Translations under genes and position numbers: made by a program | The notes under the pieces: generated by a model | Database searches by the model: none | Told to the model about the DNA's origin: nothing | Seen by the model: the letters and a program-made list of their open reading frames with translations, nothing else | Source of the DNA: Tupaia tana | Taxonomy: Eukaryota > Chordata > Mammalia > Scandentia > Tupaiidae | Direction of reading: 5' to 3' | Assembly (NCBI GenBank): GCA_026018925.1 | Contig: JAKSZU010000016.1 | Location: forward strand, 9,988,940 to 10,052,939 | Length of the DNA: 64,000 nt | In this document: in pieces, positions 1 through 10,078 of the stretch | How positions within the stretch are numbered: position 1 is the stretch's first letter | Layout of the letters: every line of letters starts with the position of its first letter

Positions 1-118
1 GCACACAGGAATGGCTCTCCGCCCTGGGAATGTTGCGTTTGGGAAGTCAACAGTGATGGAATAAAGGCAGAGACTCACTTTGAATCTCCCAGAGGAAAGC
101 CATGAAAAATGCAAAGTA

Positions 119-386
119 GGGAACCAGCAGTTAGCGTAATGGCTATGTCGCTGGACTCCCACGTAGTCGACCACGGTTCGCGTCTCGGACCCGGTGGCTT
201 ACAACTCACGCCAGGCGCGTGTGCGTGCGTGCCCAAGATCCCGAAAGGAGAATGGAGGAGAAGGGATTGCGGCGTGACCATCCCCCCTGGGGGGTGATTT
301 CTCGCTTTCTGTCTCTATGTCTCTCTCTGTCTGTCTGGCGAGCGCACGCGCCCTATAGCGAAAAAAACCTCTCCAAAAAAAAAAAA
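119..386 (+). mobile_element. SINE-1 (tRNA-derived SINE), young type
   Basis: Full-length copy. The head reads GGAACCAGCAG, followed by the A-box-like TAGCGTAATGG and a B-box region GGTTCGCGTC. A CpG-rich body, CT-rich stretch, CCCTATAGCGAAAAAAACC and an A tail follow. AAAAATGCAAAGT is duplicated on both sides (105-117 and 387-399), a TSD expected of L1-driven insertion. Short open frames on both strands across it are SINE frames, not genes. Confidence 0.93.
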
Positions 387-399
387 AAAAATGCAAAGT

Positions 400-680
400 G
401 AAGCCGGGGTTATGTGCTCGCAGGGGGCTTCTGTTTCCAGAATGTAGCACCCCATGAGCTGCTCCTCCCACAGAGTGACCCTCGGTGGAGCACCACCTGG
501 AGGCTCACCTTTCAGAGAGAAGATCGTGTTGGGTTGTCAGAAAAGCCATGGTGCATTTTTGCGAAGAAAAACAGAAAAATACATCCTGACTTTTCCAACC
601 ACCCACTAGAACAGGAGAACAAAATGGGACCCAAGGACAGATGTAAATTATGTCAACAGACCAGAACAAGACAGAGGACT
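400..680. other. Unannotated stretch
   Basis: Mixed-composition sequence between two SINEs. I see no recognisable repeat, RNA gene or exon in it. Confidence 0.4.
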
Positions 681-915
681 GAGGCCGGCCCTGTGGCTGC
701 CTGGTTAGGAACACCAGATCCCACATGGCCAACTGCGCTGTTCACGTCCTGTCTCGGCGACTCGAAAACACTGGGCATGTCTGTGGGCACGCCCCAAACC
801 CCAATAGATGGGAAACAGAAAGGAAGAAGGAGTGCGGTGTGAACACACCCCGTTAAAGGTGCTGTCTCCCTCTCCCTTTTTATCTGTCTCTGGCAGATCT
901 ACGTGCCTTCAGGCA
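681..915 (+). mobile_element. Old tRNA-like SINE, decayed
   Basis: Begins like GGCCGGCCCTGTGGCTGCCTGG, passes through a 'gatcccacatggcc' segment and ends in the CT-rich stretch typical of the local SINEs. The internal promoter boxes are degraded and no TSD is clear. Subfamily unknown. Confidence 0.55.
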
Positions 916-969
916 AAGGAAAGAGGAAAGCAAAAGAAAAATGACTGAAAGATCAAAGAGATCTTTTAA

Positions 970-1134
970 AGAATTATTTTATTTAACTTTGTTTATTTTA
1001 TTTATTTTTTAAAAATTTGACCAAATAGGGACAGAGAGAGAGAGATGGAAAGTGAGAAAGCAAGCCGCCAGGTCTGGGACTCGAACCGTGGTCAGCCAGT
1101 GCCCTTAACCACTATGCCACCTACCTGCCCCAAA
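970..1134 (-). mobile_element. SINE-2 (short tRNA-derived SINE)
   Basis: Read on the minus strand: GGGGCAGGTAGGTGGCATAG, then GGTTCGAGTCCCAGACC (B-box-like), 'gcggcttgctttctcactttcc', a CT run and an AT-rich tail of AAATAAA-type repeats. It lacks the roughly 100-bp CpG-rich body of SINE-1. Six relatives occur in the window. Confidence 0.8.
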
Positions 1135-1257
1135 AGAGAGCAAAGATTTGACTAATGTGGATTCCCAACCGGCATCCCTGAAACAGACTAACATACCATC
1201 GTAAGCCCACTCTGCTTCATAGCTACAGGAATGAACTATAGAAATTGCTAGGTTTTC

Positions 1258-1529
1258 TTTTTTTTTTTTTTTTTTTTTTTGGGAGAGGAGAGGTTTTTGT
1301 TATAGGGCGCATGCGCTCGCCAGACAGACAGAGAGAGACAGAAAGCGAGAAATCACCCCCCAGAGGGGATGGCCACGCCGCAATCCCTTCTCCTCCATTC
1401 TCCTCTCGGGATCTTGGGCACGCCCGCACACGCGCTGGCTTGAGTTTAAGTCACCGGGTCTGGGACTCGAATCATGCGTTGACTACGTGGGAGTCTAGCA
1501 ACATAGCCATTACGCTAACTGCTGGCCCA
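1258..1529 (-). mobile_element. SINE-1
   Basis: Full-length inverted copy with a poly(T) left end (the A tail) and the head at the right. It is flanked by AAATTGCTAGGTTTTC (1242-1257) and AAATTGCCAGGTTTTC (1530-1545), a 16-bp TSD with one mismatch. The B box on the minus strand is GATTCGAGTCCC. Confidence 0.93.
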
Positions 1530-1889
1530 AAATTGCCAGGTTTTCATCTGGTTAGTAATAGTTAGGGCTGGGGTGGAGGCTCATCTTCTTAGAGGAAAAT
1601 CTAACGCCTGGGAGAGTTCTGTAAGTAGCACGGCTTGGCAGGCGAGCAGCAGGCGAGCAGCAGACAGCTGTGGGACGGGGACCCGGCAGAATAAAGGGAA
1701 GGAACACCGTCCTGCCAGCCTTCTTGTTCTGCAGCTCCCACTGAACAGACTGGGGAAAAGTTAATAAACCTGTACCGAGAAGGAAAAAGCCTTTAGAAAG
1801 TTCGGGTGGGGGTCAGCGATGAGCAGGGCCTCGTCTACACTCTGTGATGCTATGTGACCACAGGACTAACAGTAAGAAAGATGTATCAT
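1530..1889. other. Unannotated stretch
   Basis: No gene or repeat recognised. It contains a short tandem duplication of 'ggcgagcagca' near 1640-1665. Confidence 0.4.
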
Positions 1890-2185
1890 GGGGCCAGCCT
1901 ATGGTGTAGCAGGTACGTGGCTGGACTCCGACACGGCTAACCGCAGCTTGAGTCATGGACGCAGCGGCTTAAAACTCACGCCAGGCGCATGTGCATGCGT
2001 GCCCAAGATCCCGAGAGGGTAATAGAGGAGAAGGGACTGCAACACAGCCATCCCCCCCCTGTGGGGGAGGGCGATTCTCACTTTCCCTCTCACTGTCTCT
2101 GTCTCTCTCTCTCCAGTTCTCTCCAGCAAGCACACACACCCTAAGGCAAAAGCCTCTAAAATAAGTAAGTAAAGAAAGAAGGAAA
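1890..2185 (+). mobile_element. SINE-1, older copy
   Basis: Head GGGGCCAGCCTATGGTGTAGCAGG with a degraded B box (gcttgagtc), then the typical 'aaaactcacgccaggcgcatgtgc' body, 'cccaagatcccgagag', CT run and 'aaaagcctctaaaataagtaag' tail. Substitutions suggest an older insertion than the TSD-flanked copies. Confidence 0.85.
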
Positions 2186-2551
2186 GAAGATATCCCCGCC
2201 CCTAGGGTTCTGTCTGAAACCCAGCTCTCTGCAGGCCTGCAGATCTGGGCTGAGCAGAGACAGGGAGAAAGGAAAGGCCACGACACCAGAGTCCCTTTCG
2301 CTGTTGCCTTGCAGCCATGAAGACATGCGCCCTTCACTAGGCAGATGATGACATGGGTCTTGTTTCCATTCTTGGTGCGTTAGCTCAAGGTCGATAGCAA
2401 ACTTTTCCACTACACAGGTTGTGCATTCCGTAACAAACCCAAGACAGGTGAAACTGCCGACCAATGTTCTTTCTGCGAGAAAAAGTGTCTGTCAACTTGA
2501 AAAAAAAAAAGTGAAAAGTACAATTTTCATTATATCTAAAAGAAAAATACT
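2186..2551. other. Unannotated stretch
   Basis: No recognisable gene, RNA or repeat. Confidence 0.4.
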
Positions 2552-2813
2552 GAGATGAGCAGTTGGCGTAATGGCTATGTCGCTGGACTCCCTTATAGTT
2601 GACCGCAGTTCGAGTCCTGGACCTAGTGGCTTAAACTCCCACCAGGCGTGTGTGAGTGCGTGCCCGAGATCCCGAGAGGAGAATGGAGGAGAAGGGATTG
2701 CGGTCTGGCCATCCCCCCTGGGGAGCGATTTCTCATTTTCTGTTTCTCTCTGACTTTCTGGCAAGTGCACATACCCTATAGCAAAAGCCTCTCAAAATAA
2801 TAATAATAATAAT
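2552..2813 (+). mobile_element. SINE-1
   Basis: Head GATGAGCAGTTGGCGTAATGGCTATGTCGCTGG (split here only by ordinary substitutions), B box GTTCGAGTCC, body 'aactcccaccaggcgtg', CT run, 'ccctatagcaaaagcctctc' and an (AAT)n tail at about 2795-2813. Confidence 0.9.
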
Positions 2814-2889
2814 ACTTACAGAGAAAACAAAACTCTTGTAATGTCCATATAATCCGAATTGCTACATTTAAAATAAAAACAAGTACCAT

Positions 2890-3728
2890 AAAGGGAACAT
2901 CCTCGGCCTGACAAAGAACACCTGCAAACGCCTGTATCCAGCCTGACGGTTACATGTGAAAGACCGGATACTTCTCTGAGACTCCCCAGCAAGGCGAGGA
3001 TGTCCATTCTCACCACTTTTTCTCAGCATAGTACTAGAAGCTCCAGCCATACCATAAGGCAAGGGGGCAAAAAAGCAAAACACACAGACTGGAAAGAAAA
3101 CGATAAAACTATTTCTATGTACAAAGGACTTAGTTGTCTGCATAGAAAATCCCAGAGAATCTACAAAACAACTAGCACTGATAAGGCGATCGGCAAGCTT
3201 AGAGGATACAAAGTAAATGTCCAGAAATCAACTGCTATATACTAGCAATGAAGAGGTGGACATGAAAATTAAAAACATACGATTGCTCAAGAACATGAAA
3301 TACTTTGGTATAAATCAAAAAGTTTGCATAGACTTTGTGTGTGAAAAACTACACAAAGATGACAGAAATTGCACACGACCCAGTGACGTGAACAGAGCTA
3401 TCGCGGCCGTGAGTGCAAGTCAACCTAGCAAAGGTGTCAGTCCTCCCCACGTGGGTCCAGGTTTAGCAGTTTATTTAAAATCCCAGCAAGAATTTTGAGA
3501 AACAGACAAAACCATTCTTAAATCTGTGTGAAAGGCAAAGGAACTAAAATAACTGAAATCGTTTTGAAAAACAGAAATAAAGTCAAGATTCCTCTGAATG
3601 TCAAGATTTCTCTAGAGCCACAGCAATCAAGACGATGTGACATTGGTAGGAGAGACACAAGTTAAGGGAATAAAATAGAGTAGAGAACCCAGAAATAGAT
3701 ACACACAAATATGCCCCCCTAGACCTTC
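2890..3728 (+). mobile_element. Old L1 fragment (ORF2 reverse-transcriptase part)
   Basis: The order of segments follows mammalian L1 ORF2 in the reverse-transcriptase region and beyond: 'aggatgtccattctcacc', 'ggatacaaagtaaatgtcc', 'actgctatatactagcaatga', 'catgaaatactttggtata' and 'cagaaatagatacacac'. Stops and frameshifts break all frames. It continues at 4290-4862 after two SINE insertions. It is a dead copy. Confidence 0.8.
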
Positions 3729-3745
3729 TGTTTTGTCCTGTTTTT

Positions 3746-4028
3746 TTTTTTTTTTTTTTCTTTTTTTTTTTTTTTGGAGAGGTTTTTGCTATAGGGCACG
3801 TGCGCTCGCCAGACAGACAGAGAGAGACAGAGAGACAGAAAGCGAGAAATCACCCCCCAGGGGGGATGGTCACGCCGCAATCCCTTCTCCTCCATCTCCT
3901 CTCGGGATCTTGGGCACGCACGCACACGCGCCTGGCGTGAGTTTTAAGCCACCGGGTCCGGGACGCGAACCGCGGTTGACTACGTGGGAATCCAGCAACA
4001 TAGCCATTATGCTAACTGCTGGTTCCCA
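3746..4028 (-). mobile_element. SINE-1, young type, inside L1
   Basis: Full-length inverted copy interrupting the L1 remnant. A perfect 17-bp TSD, TGTTTTGTCCTGTTTTT, lies at 3729-3745 and 4029-4045. On the minus strand it starts GGGAACCAGCAGTTAGC and carries the GGTTCGCGTCC version of the B box. Confidence 0.95.
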
Positions 4029-4045
4029 TGTTTTGTCCTGTTTTT

Positions 4046-4289
4046 ATGATAGAGTGTGGGTACACGAGAGAGAGAGGGAAGGAAAGAAAGAGGAGCCCCC
4101 TTGGCAGTGTCTGTTCACACCACGATGCCCCTTCCCCCGTCCCCAGCTCCTCAGGATCCTGGCACCTGCACACACACCTGGTGTGCTGTCAGGCTGACCT
4201 GGGTGTCCGAACTCAGGTGCTCAGCAGGCTCCCAGCTTTGCAGGGCACCAGCGTTTTTGCTGCACCACGGTGGCTGGGGCGCCAACTAA
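4046..4289 (-). mobile_element. Old tRNA-like SINE
   Basis: Minus-strand reading begins near 'gccccagccaccgtggtgcagc', has 'gagttcggacacccaggtc' where a B box would lie, then 'gtgtgtgtgcaggtgccaggatcctgaggag' split across decayed sequence, and a CT-rich 3' end. It is much more diverged than the SINE-1 copy beside it and also interrupts the L1. Confidence 0.6.
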
Positions 4290-4862
4290 TTTTTTATGAA
4301 TATTCAAAAGCTATTTAATGGAAGAACAATAATCTTTTCAACAATGGTGCTGGAGTCACCGAATATGACATTGAAATCTCATATATAGCACAAAAATTAA
4401 CTCGGAATGGATCACAGACTTCAATTTAACATGTAAAACCATGAGGAAAAACTTCTCAGGGCCTAGGGCTAGCCAAAGAGTTCCTGGGCCTGACACTTAA
4501 CACACAATCCATCAGATTCAAAGTTGATAAATCACACTTCATCTACGCTAAAGCCTCTTTCTCCATAAAAGACTGTGAGGATGAAAAGAAACGACAGAGT
4601 GGGATGAATTATCTGTAAACCACACATCTGACGGAGGGCTGGTATCTAGAATATACAATGAGCTTTCAAAGTACAGCAGTAAAAATGCGAAGCATCCAAC
4701 TAGAAAATGATAAAACACACGGACATTTCACAGAAGAAGTTGGCGAACAGGCTGATGAAAAGATACTCAGCATCACTGAGCCACGAGGGAAATGCAAAGC
4801 CAAACCACAGTGAGACAGCAGTATGTCCCGATCAGGATGAGTAAAGAAGAAATAGCGAAAAT
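4290..4862 (+). mobile_element. Old L1 fragment (ORF2 C-terminal part)
   Basis: Continuation of 2890-3728. Segments include 'cttttcaacaatggtgctgg', 'aaaattaactcggaatgg', 'tctgacggagggctggtatc' and 'gatgaaaagatactcagcatc', in L1 ORF2 order. Broken by stops. The next SINE sits at its right edge. Confidence 0.8.
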
Positions 4863-4876
4863 AGCAAATGTTTGTA

Positions 4877-5142
4877 GGACCAGCAGTTAACATACCGGCT
4901 ATGTCACTGGACTCCCATGTAGTCGATCGCAGTTTGTGTCCCAGATCCGGCGGCTTAAACTCACACCGGGCGCGTGTGCGTGCGTGCCCAAGATCCCGAG
5001 AGGAGAATGGAGAAGGGGCTGCAGCAAGGCCATCGCCCCTGGGGGGGGGTGATTTCTTGCTTTCTGTCTCTCTATCTCTCTTTCTGGCGAGCACATGTGC
5101 CCTATAGCAAAAACCTTTCAAAAAAGAAAAAAAAAAAAAAAG
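4877..5142 (+). mobile_element. SINE-1
   Basis: Head GGACCAGCAGTTAACATACCGGC, degraded B box (agtttgtgtccc), 'aactcacaccgggcgcgtgtgc' body split by ordinary changes, run of nine G, CT run, 'ccctatagcaaaaacc' and a mixed A/G tail. No clear TSD. Confidence 0.88.
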
Positions 5143-5282
5143 ATGAATTGAATTCAGAGCTATGAAGAAAAAAATTCTCTGGTGGTCCAAAAAATCTGAA
5201 TTGCACCCATTCCTCCAGGAAATTCTTATGCATGGTGAAGTGTGAGAATTACTCAAAACATTCAAAGGCAATACACATGCCA

Positions 5283-5331
5283 TCCACTGAATTGTGTCCC
5301 CAGAATTGATATGTTAAAACCCTAGCCCCAG
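5283..5331 (+). mobile_element. MaLR-type solo LTR, left part
   Basis: 'ccactgaattgtgtcccc' and 'tgttaaaaccctagcccc' match the 5' start typical of MLT1/MST-like ERVL-MaLR LTRs. The element continues at 5594 after a SINE-1 insertion. Confidence 0.65.
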
Positions 5332-5593
5332 GACCAGCAGTTGGCATAATGGCTATGTTGCTGGACTCCCATATAGCTGACCACAGTTCCAGTCCCTGAC
5401 CTGGTGGCTTAAATTCACACCAGGCATGCGTGCATGTGCACCTAAGATCCCGAGAAGAGAATGGAGGAGAAGGGATTCGGTGTGGCCATCCCCTGGGGGG
5501 TGATTTCTCGCTTTCTGTCTCTCTATCTCTGTCTGTCTCTTTGGCGAGCGCATGCGCCCTGTAGCAAAAACCTCTCAAAAAAAAAAAAAAAAA
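5332..5593 (+). mobile_element. SINE-1 inside a MaLR LTR
   Basis: Full copy with B box GTTCCAGTCCC. The flanks CCTAGCCCCAG (left) and CTCTAGCCTCAG (right) look like an imperfect TSD. It splits the LTR at 5283-5940. Confidence 0.88.
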
Positions 5594-5940
5594 GCTCTAG
5601 CCTCAGTGCACCTGTGTCTGGAAACAGGCCTTTAGGACATCATTAAGGCTAGTTGGAGCCATAAGTAGAACTCTAACTTGATAGGACTGTGGCCTCACAG
5701 AAAGAGGAAGACCTATCTCTCTTTATTTCTCTCCTCTCCTCTCTCTGTCTCTGTCTCTCAGTCTCTACTCTGTCCCATCTGAGAGCACAGCAAAAACTGA
5801 CCTCTTCAAGCTAGGAAAAGAGCTTCATCAGAACCCATCAGGCTGGTGCCCTGATCTTGGACTTTCAGCCTCCAGAACCATGAGTGGTAGTCTGTAAAGA
5901 CATCCCACGATACATATCATGGTGTATATGAACCCCCTAA
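5594..5940 (+). mobile_element. MaLR-type solo LTR, right part
   Basis: Contains the family's landmarks: a 'ggcctttaggacatcatt' block, a CT-rich middle and 'gatcttggactttcagcc' followed by 'tccagaaccatgag' near the 3' end. No internal retroviral region or second LTR is seen. Confidence 0.65.
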
Positions 5941-6036
5941 AGGTCTTGCTAAAGCAGATTCTGAATCCGTAACTCAGGGGCCAGGGCGGGTCTCCCAGGT
6001 AACGCTGCTCTCCTGGCCCATGGACTTTGCTTAGGT
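5940..6036 (-). mobile_element. MER5-like hAT remnant
   Basis: 'gcagattctgaatccgtaac', 'ggggccagggcgggtctcc' and 'caggtaacgctgctctcctgg' resemble the inverted form of the MER5A/B non-autonomous hAT-Charlie element. Partial. Confidence 0.5.
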
Positions 6037-6059
6037 AACCAGGGCCTTTCCCACTTCAC

Positions 6060-6470
6060 CTGGAACAAAACCCCATCTCCCCGTGTTGACCTGCAAGGCC
6101 CTACCAGATCAGGGGCTCCCCGGCCTCTCTATGGTCAGGTTGTACCCCCTCCCTCCCTGTCAGCTCCCTTCAGCACCCTGTCCACCCGCGCCCCCCAATG
6201 TACTGCGTGTCTTCCTTCTCTGTCCCTCAGCCCTTGGCACCTGCTCCCCCGCCCTTGCTCCAGCTCTTTGAACGTCTTGTCCCGTCTCATCTTTCCAGCC
6301 GCACTTTAAATGTCTTCCCAGAAAGATCACAATGACACTATCACATCACCGTCCCAACTTGATCTTTCTTCTTACCAATGTTCTTTATCTTTCTCTTCCA
6401 CAAGAGCGTAGGTTCCACAATGGCGAAATTTTCTCTCTTGTTCATCTAACATTAGACTGGTCCAATAAAT
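6060..6470 (+). mobile_element. L2-like LINE fragment
   Basis: C-rich 'cccttggcacctgctcc'-type text, 'actttaaatgtcttcccag' and 'gcgtaggttccacaatggc' follow the order of the L2 3' region. Old and heavily diverged. Confidence 0.5.
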
Positions 6471-6481
6471 TATGTAATGTT

Positions 6482-6690
6482 GGGGCCAGCAGGTGGTGTG
6501 GTAGTGAAGGCGCTGAACTCCCACATGGCCAAACATGGTTTGAGTCCCACACTTGGTGGCTTGAAAATTACGCCAGACACGTGTGCATGCATGCCCAAAA
6601 TCCCAAGAGGAGAATGGATTGTGGCATGGCCATCCAACCTGATGGGTAATTCTTCACGTTCCCTCTCTCTGTCTCTCTCTGTTCTATGGC

Positions 6691-6735
<45 letters not shown>

Positions 6736-6737
6736 CA
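6482..6737 (+). mobile_element. SINE-1, older copy with (TG)n tail
   Basis: Head GGGCCAGCAGGTGGTGTGG, B box GGTTTGAGTCCC, body 'attacgccagacacgtgtgc', CT run. In place of the usual A tail is 'atatatatgtg' running into a (TG) microsatellite at about 6698-6728. Confidence 0.85.
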
Positions 6738-6744
6738 CCCATTA

Positions 6745-7289
6745 TGGCCAAAGGTATGGTTTCGTAGGGTTTATCTGCACCAAAACTCACAGTGAGGCTG
6801 GCAACATTGAGAGGAGGAAGCTTTACATGGGGCCTAGGGGGAGGTGTTTGAGTCAAGGAGTGCTCCCTCCTAGGGGGACTGGCGCTGTTCCCAGGAGGCG
6901 GAATTACTCCTGCAGAAATGGATGCCCTTGTTAGAGGGCGTTGTGAACAAGGCCACCATCACGTCTCCTGCGCTCCACACACCCGGCTCCCTTCCCACTT
7001 CTCTGTTACGCTTTGGTGCAGCACAAGGCCCTCACCGGAAGCCGACTAGCTGTGGCCACCCCACCTGGAACTTCCTGCCTACAGAACCACTTTATAAATC
7101 CCCAGTCTCGGTATCCTGCTACAGCAGCAGAAAATGGGCAGGGCAGGAGTAGTAGAGATACCTTTTCCCCCATATGTGATAAATTAAGACATCAGGTTCT
7201 TTGCTGGGCATATATTGAAGTTTTTTTCCTGCCTAGCTCCTGGTTTTGGGGTCCCAAGTGAGCTCCCTCAGCTGGTTCCTCCTGTCTGT
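6745..7289 (+). mobile_element. MaLR-type (MST/THE1-like) LTR
   Basis: 'ggcaacattgagaggagg', 'ggcctagggggaggtgtttg' and a late 'cagaaccactttataaatcc' resemble MST/THE1-like LTRs. The right boundary is uncertain; the sequence beyond about 7150 is less recognisable. Confidence 0.5.
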
Positions 7290-7604
7290 GTCTGATCCAA
7301 GTCTGATCCAAAGGAGAAGGACACCCGCAGCTTCGATGGCATCCACCACTTGATCGTGATGTGAGTTTTGAACCTGGTCAGGGACACGCTCCGGGCACCA
7401 CTGCAGTCTCCCTGAGATCAGTCTTTCTCCCCCATTGTCACGACTGAGGTTTTTCTCAGCTTTCCAGCTTAGCATGAGCTCCTGCTGCCTCCAAGCCAGG
7501 TCCTGATTTCAGCTTTTGGGGTTGGTGCCCAACATGCTGTCTGTGCATGGCCTCCCTCGGGGTGCTGGCTTCTGCCTCCTCTGCTCCTGCCCCAGGAAGT
7601 GACT
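7290..7604. other. Unannotated stretch left of the minisatellite
   Basis: GC-moderate sequence with no assigned repeat or gene. Confidence 0.35.
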
Positions 7605-8012
7605 GTGGTTCTGCGTGCATGCACGTGTGGATGGATGAGTGGGTTTCACACAAATGCAGTTCTCCATGCACGCACGTGTGAATGGGTGGGTGGGTTGCAC
7701 ATAAACGCAGTTCTCCATGCACGCACGTGTGGATGGGTGGGTGGGTTGCACACAAACGCAGTTCTCCATGCATGCACGTGTGAATGGGTGGGTGGGTTGC
7801 ACATAAACGCAGTTCTCCATGCACGCACGTGTGGATGGGTGGGTGGGTTGCACACAAACGCAGTTCTCCATGCACGCACGTGTGGATGGGTGGGTGGGTT
7901 GCACACAAACGCAGTTCTCCATGCACGCACGTGTGAATGGGTGGGCAGGTTGCACACCAACGCAGTTCTCCATGCACACACGTGTGGATGGGTGGGCGGG
8001 TTGTACACCAAC
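7605..8012. repeat. Minisatellite, 8 units of 51 bp
   Basis: Unit starts lie at 7605, 7656, 7707, 7758, 7809, 7860, 7911 and 7962, all exactly 51 bp apart. The core holds 'gcagttctccatgcacgcac', an E-box CACGTG and a (GGTG)-rich segment. Two unit types alternate: one with GTGTGAATGG...CATAAAC and one with GTGTGGATGG...CACAAAC. Because 51 is divisible by three, several frames stay open on both strands, giving spurious open frames of about 120-217 codons with 17-residue repeats. Confidence 0.95.
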
Positions 8013-8404
8013 GCAATGCCGTCAGCTTACACTGGCTCATGCGAGTACGTGGTCCGCCTCTCTTCCAATCTTTATATGGAGGAACTCCCTGCTCAGTGGC
8101 AACTTGCAATCCAAACTAGCCAATGCTTCAGAACAGAGCTGTGCTCCCCCAGAGACCCAATGATAGGCATGGGTTAGGCATGTATCTGCACCCTGCTGGC
8201 TGAAGTCCACGGAAACTGGAAGAGCTCCTCCTCCCTGGTATCTTCTGCTGTTTGCAGATCATATCACATGGTGCCCAGCCCCTTGCCTGGCCTCTACACA
8301 CGGGGCCCAGCAACCTTAGCAGCTACCTCTTCAAATCTCTGCAAACAGGTTATTTAACCCTAGTCATCTCTCCTTGTCTGCTACCCACTGTACACACCTG
8401 TCTT
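8013..8404. other. Unannotated stretch right of the minisatellite
   Basis: No repeat or gene recognised. Confidence 0.35.
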
Positions 8405-8745
8405 CATTCTAAATTGGGTAATTTATAAAAGATGGAAACCTATTTCTCACAGTCTGGAGACTGGAAAGTGCAAGATGAGGGTACCGACATCTAGTGAGAG
8501 CTTTCTGCTTCCAAATTGGCACCTTCTTGCTGGGTCCTCTCATGGCAGAAGACGAACGCTGTGTCCCCACATGGTGGAAGGGCAAGGAGGCCAAACGGGT
8601 GCCCTCAGACTGCTCTACACAGGCACAAGCCCTTTCATAAGGGCGGAGCTTTCATGACCTAATCGCCTCAGAAGGGCCCCGCGTAGCACACTGGGGATTA
8701 AGTCTCAACATGAATTTTGGAGGGTCAGAAGCAGTCAGACCACAG
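8405..8745 (-). mobile_element. MaLR-type (THE1/MST-like) LTR, inverted
   Basis: Plus-strand landmarks 'ttgggtaatttataaaag', 'tttctcacagtctggag', 'catggtggaagggcaagg', 'cataagggcggagctttc' and 'catgacctaatcgcctc' appear in the order seen for inverted MaLR LTRs. No internal region. Confidence 0.7.
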
Positions 8746-8871
8746 AAACTTCCCACACAGCCAGTTCACATTGGCTTGGGCCTTTGTAAAACACTGCAAA
8801 TTCTGACAGATGTGCTGGGTTCCCTGAAAGGCACTAAAGATACACAGAGACAGCAAGACCTCAACTCTTAT

Positions 8872-9104
8872 TTTTCGATTGCCAGAGGGCCAGTGTGCTC
8901 AGCAGAGAGAGAAAGACAGAGAGGGAGGAGGAAAAGGGATGGTCATACCGCAGTCCCTTCTCCATTTCTCCATCCTGTCAGGATCTGGGGCATGCACACA
9001 CGTGTGCCTCGTGGCGTTTGAAGCCACTGGAGCCAGGACTTGAACTGCGTGGTTAGCTGTGCGGGAGCTGTCTCCCTTAACCACTAAGACCCTGGGCCGG
9101 CCCC
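8872..9104 (-). mobile_element. Older tRNA-like SINE
   Basis: On the minus strand it starts GGGCCGGCCCAGGGTCTTAG and ends CT-rich. Imperfect TSD: AGACCTCAACTCTTA (about 8857-8871) and AGACCTCGACTCTTA (about 9105-9119). It shares the 'catgcacacacgtgtg' body motif with SINE-1 but differs in head and lacks the CCCTATAGC end. Confidence 0.75.
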
Positions 9105-9119
9105 AGACCTCGACTCTTA

Positions 9120-9415
9120 AGCACTATACAGTATCTTCCAAAGTCACAGGAAGAAAATAATTGGAGTTCGTGTTCATTCTCATTCTCCCTAAATTCTTTT
9201 CCAGACACTTTTCTCCATTTTCACACACCAGAGATAAACACAGTTTATATCGCTGATGTCATCAGAAGTGCTGGCACAAATATGCAGCCGGTTGCCCAAA
9301 AGAGAGAAAATAACCCAGGGCGTTCAGGAGGGTCAGCCCAAGTGCATCCTCACATTTAGGTGATTAATCACACGCTGCCTGGAGACACTTTCCTTCTTCT
9401 TCTTTTTCTTTTTTA
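9120..9415. other. Unannotated stretch
   Basis: No recognisable feature. Confidence 0.35.
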
Positions 9416-9640
9416 AAAATTAGGTTTATTTCTTTCTTTCTTCCATGGACAAGAGAGACAGGTGCAGCACCCCCAGCAGGGCCTGGACACCACGCCCTCT
9501 CTAGCTGCAGCTAGCCCCAGATCATGGGTATGCACATGCCCAGTGTATTCAGAGAGGTCTGCAGACGTGAACCCAGAACCTTCCCACGTGCCAGCATCAC
9601 AGAGGATTGACTTACCACTGAGCACACCCAGCTCTGGAGA
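9416..9640 (-). mobile_element. Old tRNA-like SINE
   Basis: TTTATTTCTTTC-type left end (inverted tail), 'gacaagagagacaggtg', 'atgggtatgcacatgcccag' and an inverted head 'ttaccactgagcacacc'. B-box remnant on the minus strand is 'gttctgggttcacg'. Heavily diverged. Confidence 0.55.
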
Positions 9641-9810
9641 CCGTCCTGCTTGTTCAGCCTGATATTTAAATCTGGGGTTATCACCCGGGGGAGGAGAGGA
9701 GGACAGTGGCGGTCGGCAGCGACTAAGGGGTAAGTCCATCTCCTAATGGCTCCTCACTCTCTAGCTCTGTGAAAAGCTGCTGCTTTAATTTTGTACTCAT
9801 TTCTCTCTTA

Positions 9811-9840
9811 TTTCCACAATTGGACTTCCAATTGTGGAAA
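9811..9840. repeat. Perfect 13-bp inverted repeat, 4-nt loop
   Basis: TTTCCACAATTGG (9811-9823), loop ACTT, CCAATTGTGGAAA (9828-9840). Pairing stops cleanly on the outer side. No recognised element owns it. Confidence 0.9.
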
Positions 9841-9914
9841 CAGAAACAGACACTTACATATGCTTTCTTTTTTTTAATTTTTAAAATTTAGGGCTCTAGA
9901 GCAGTTCTGATAAC

Positions 9915-10078
9915 ATTAAAATTTTTGTATGTCCAAAAAAGGAAAAAAACTCTAAGTACCATTGAAGGACAAATGGCAAAATGCAAAATCTATTTGCAAA
10001 CTATCGTGTCCACAACATAATAGTCTTAGCAACTCTTATAAGCAATTGCAAAAATAATAGATGAAGAGTAAAAGGTCA
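9915..10078 (+). mobile_element. L1 fragment (late ORF2, L1ME-like)
   Basis: 'cattaaaatttttgtatgtc', 'ctatttgcaaactatc', 'caacataatagtcttagc' and 'aactcttataagcaattgc' follow the C-terminal ORF2 part of old mammalian L1. No open frame remains. Confidence 0.6.

Noticed and set aside
4666-5283. 205-codon minus-strand frame
   Set aside because: It runs antisense through L1 ORF2 remnant and a SINE-1, including the poly(T) tail, so it is a chance frame across repeats.
7605-8012. CRISPR array
   Set aside because: Units are contiguous with no unique spacers, and the genome is mammalian.
7456-8109. 217-codon minus-strand frame and 192-codon plus-strand frame with 17-residue repeats
   Set aside because: Both arise from the 51-bp minisatellite, whose period keeps frames open on both strands. 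Opposite strands cannot both be meaningful, and no start context, splice site or domain supports either.
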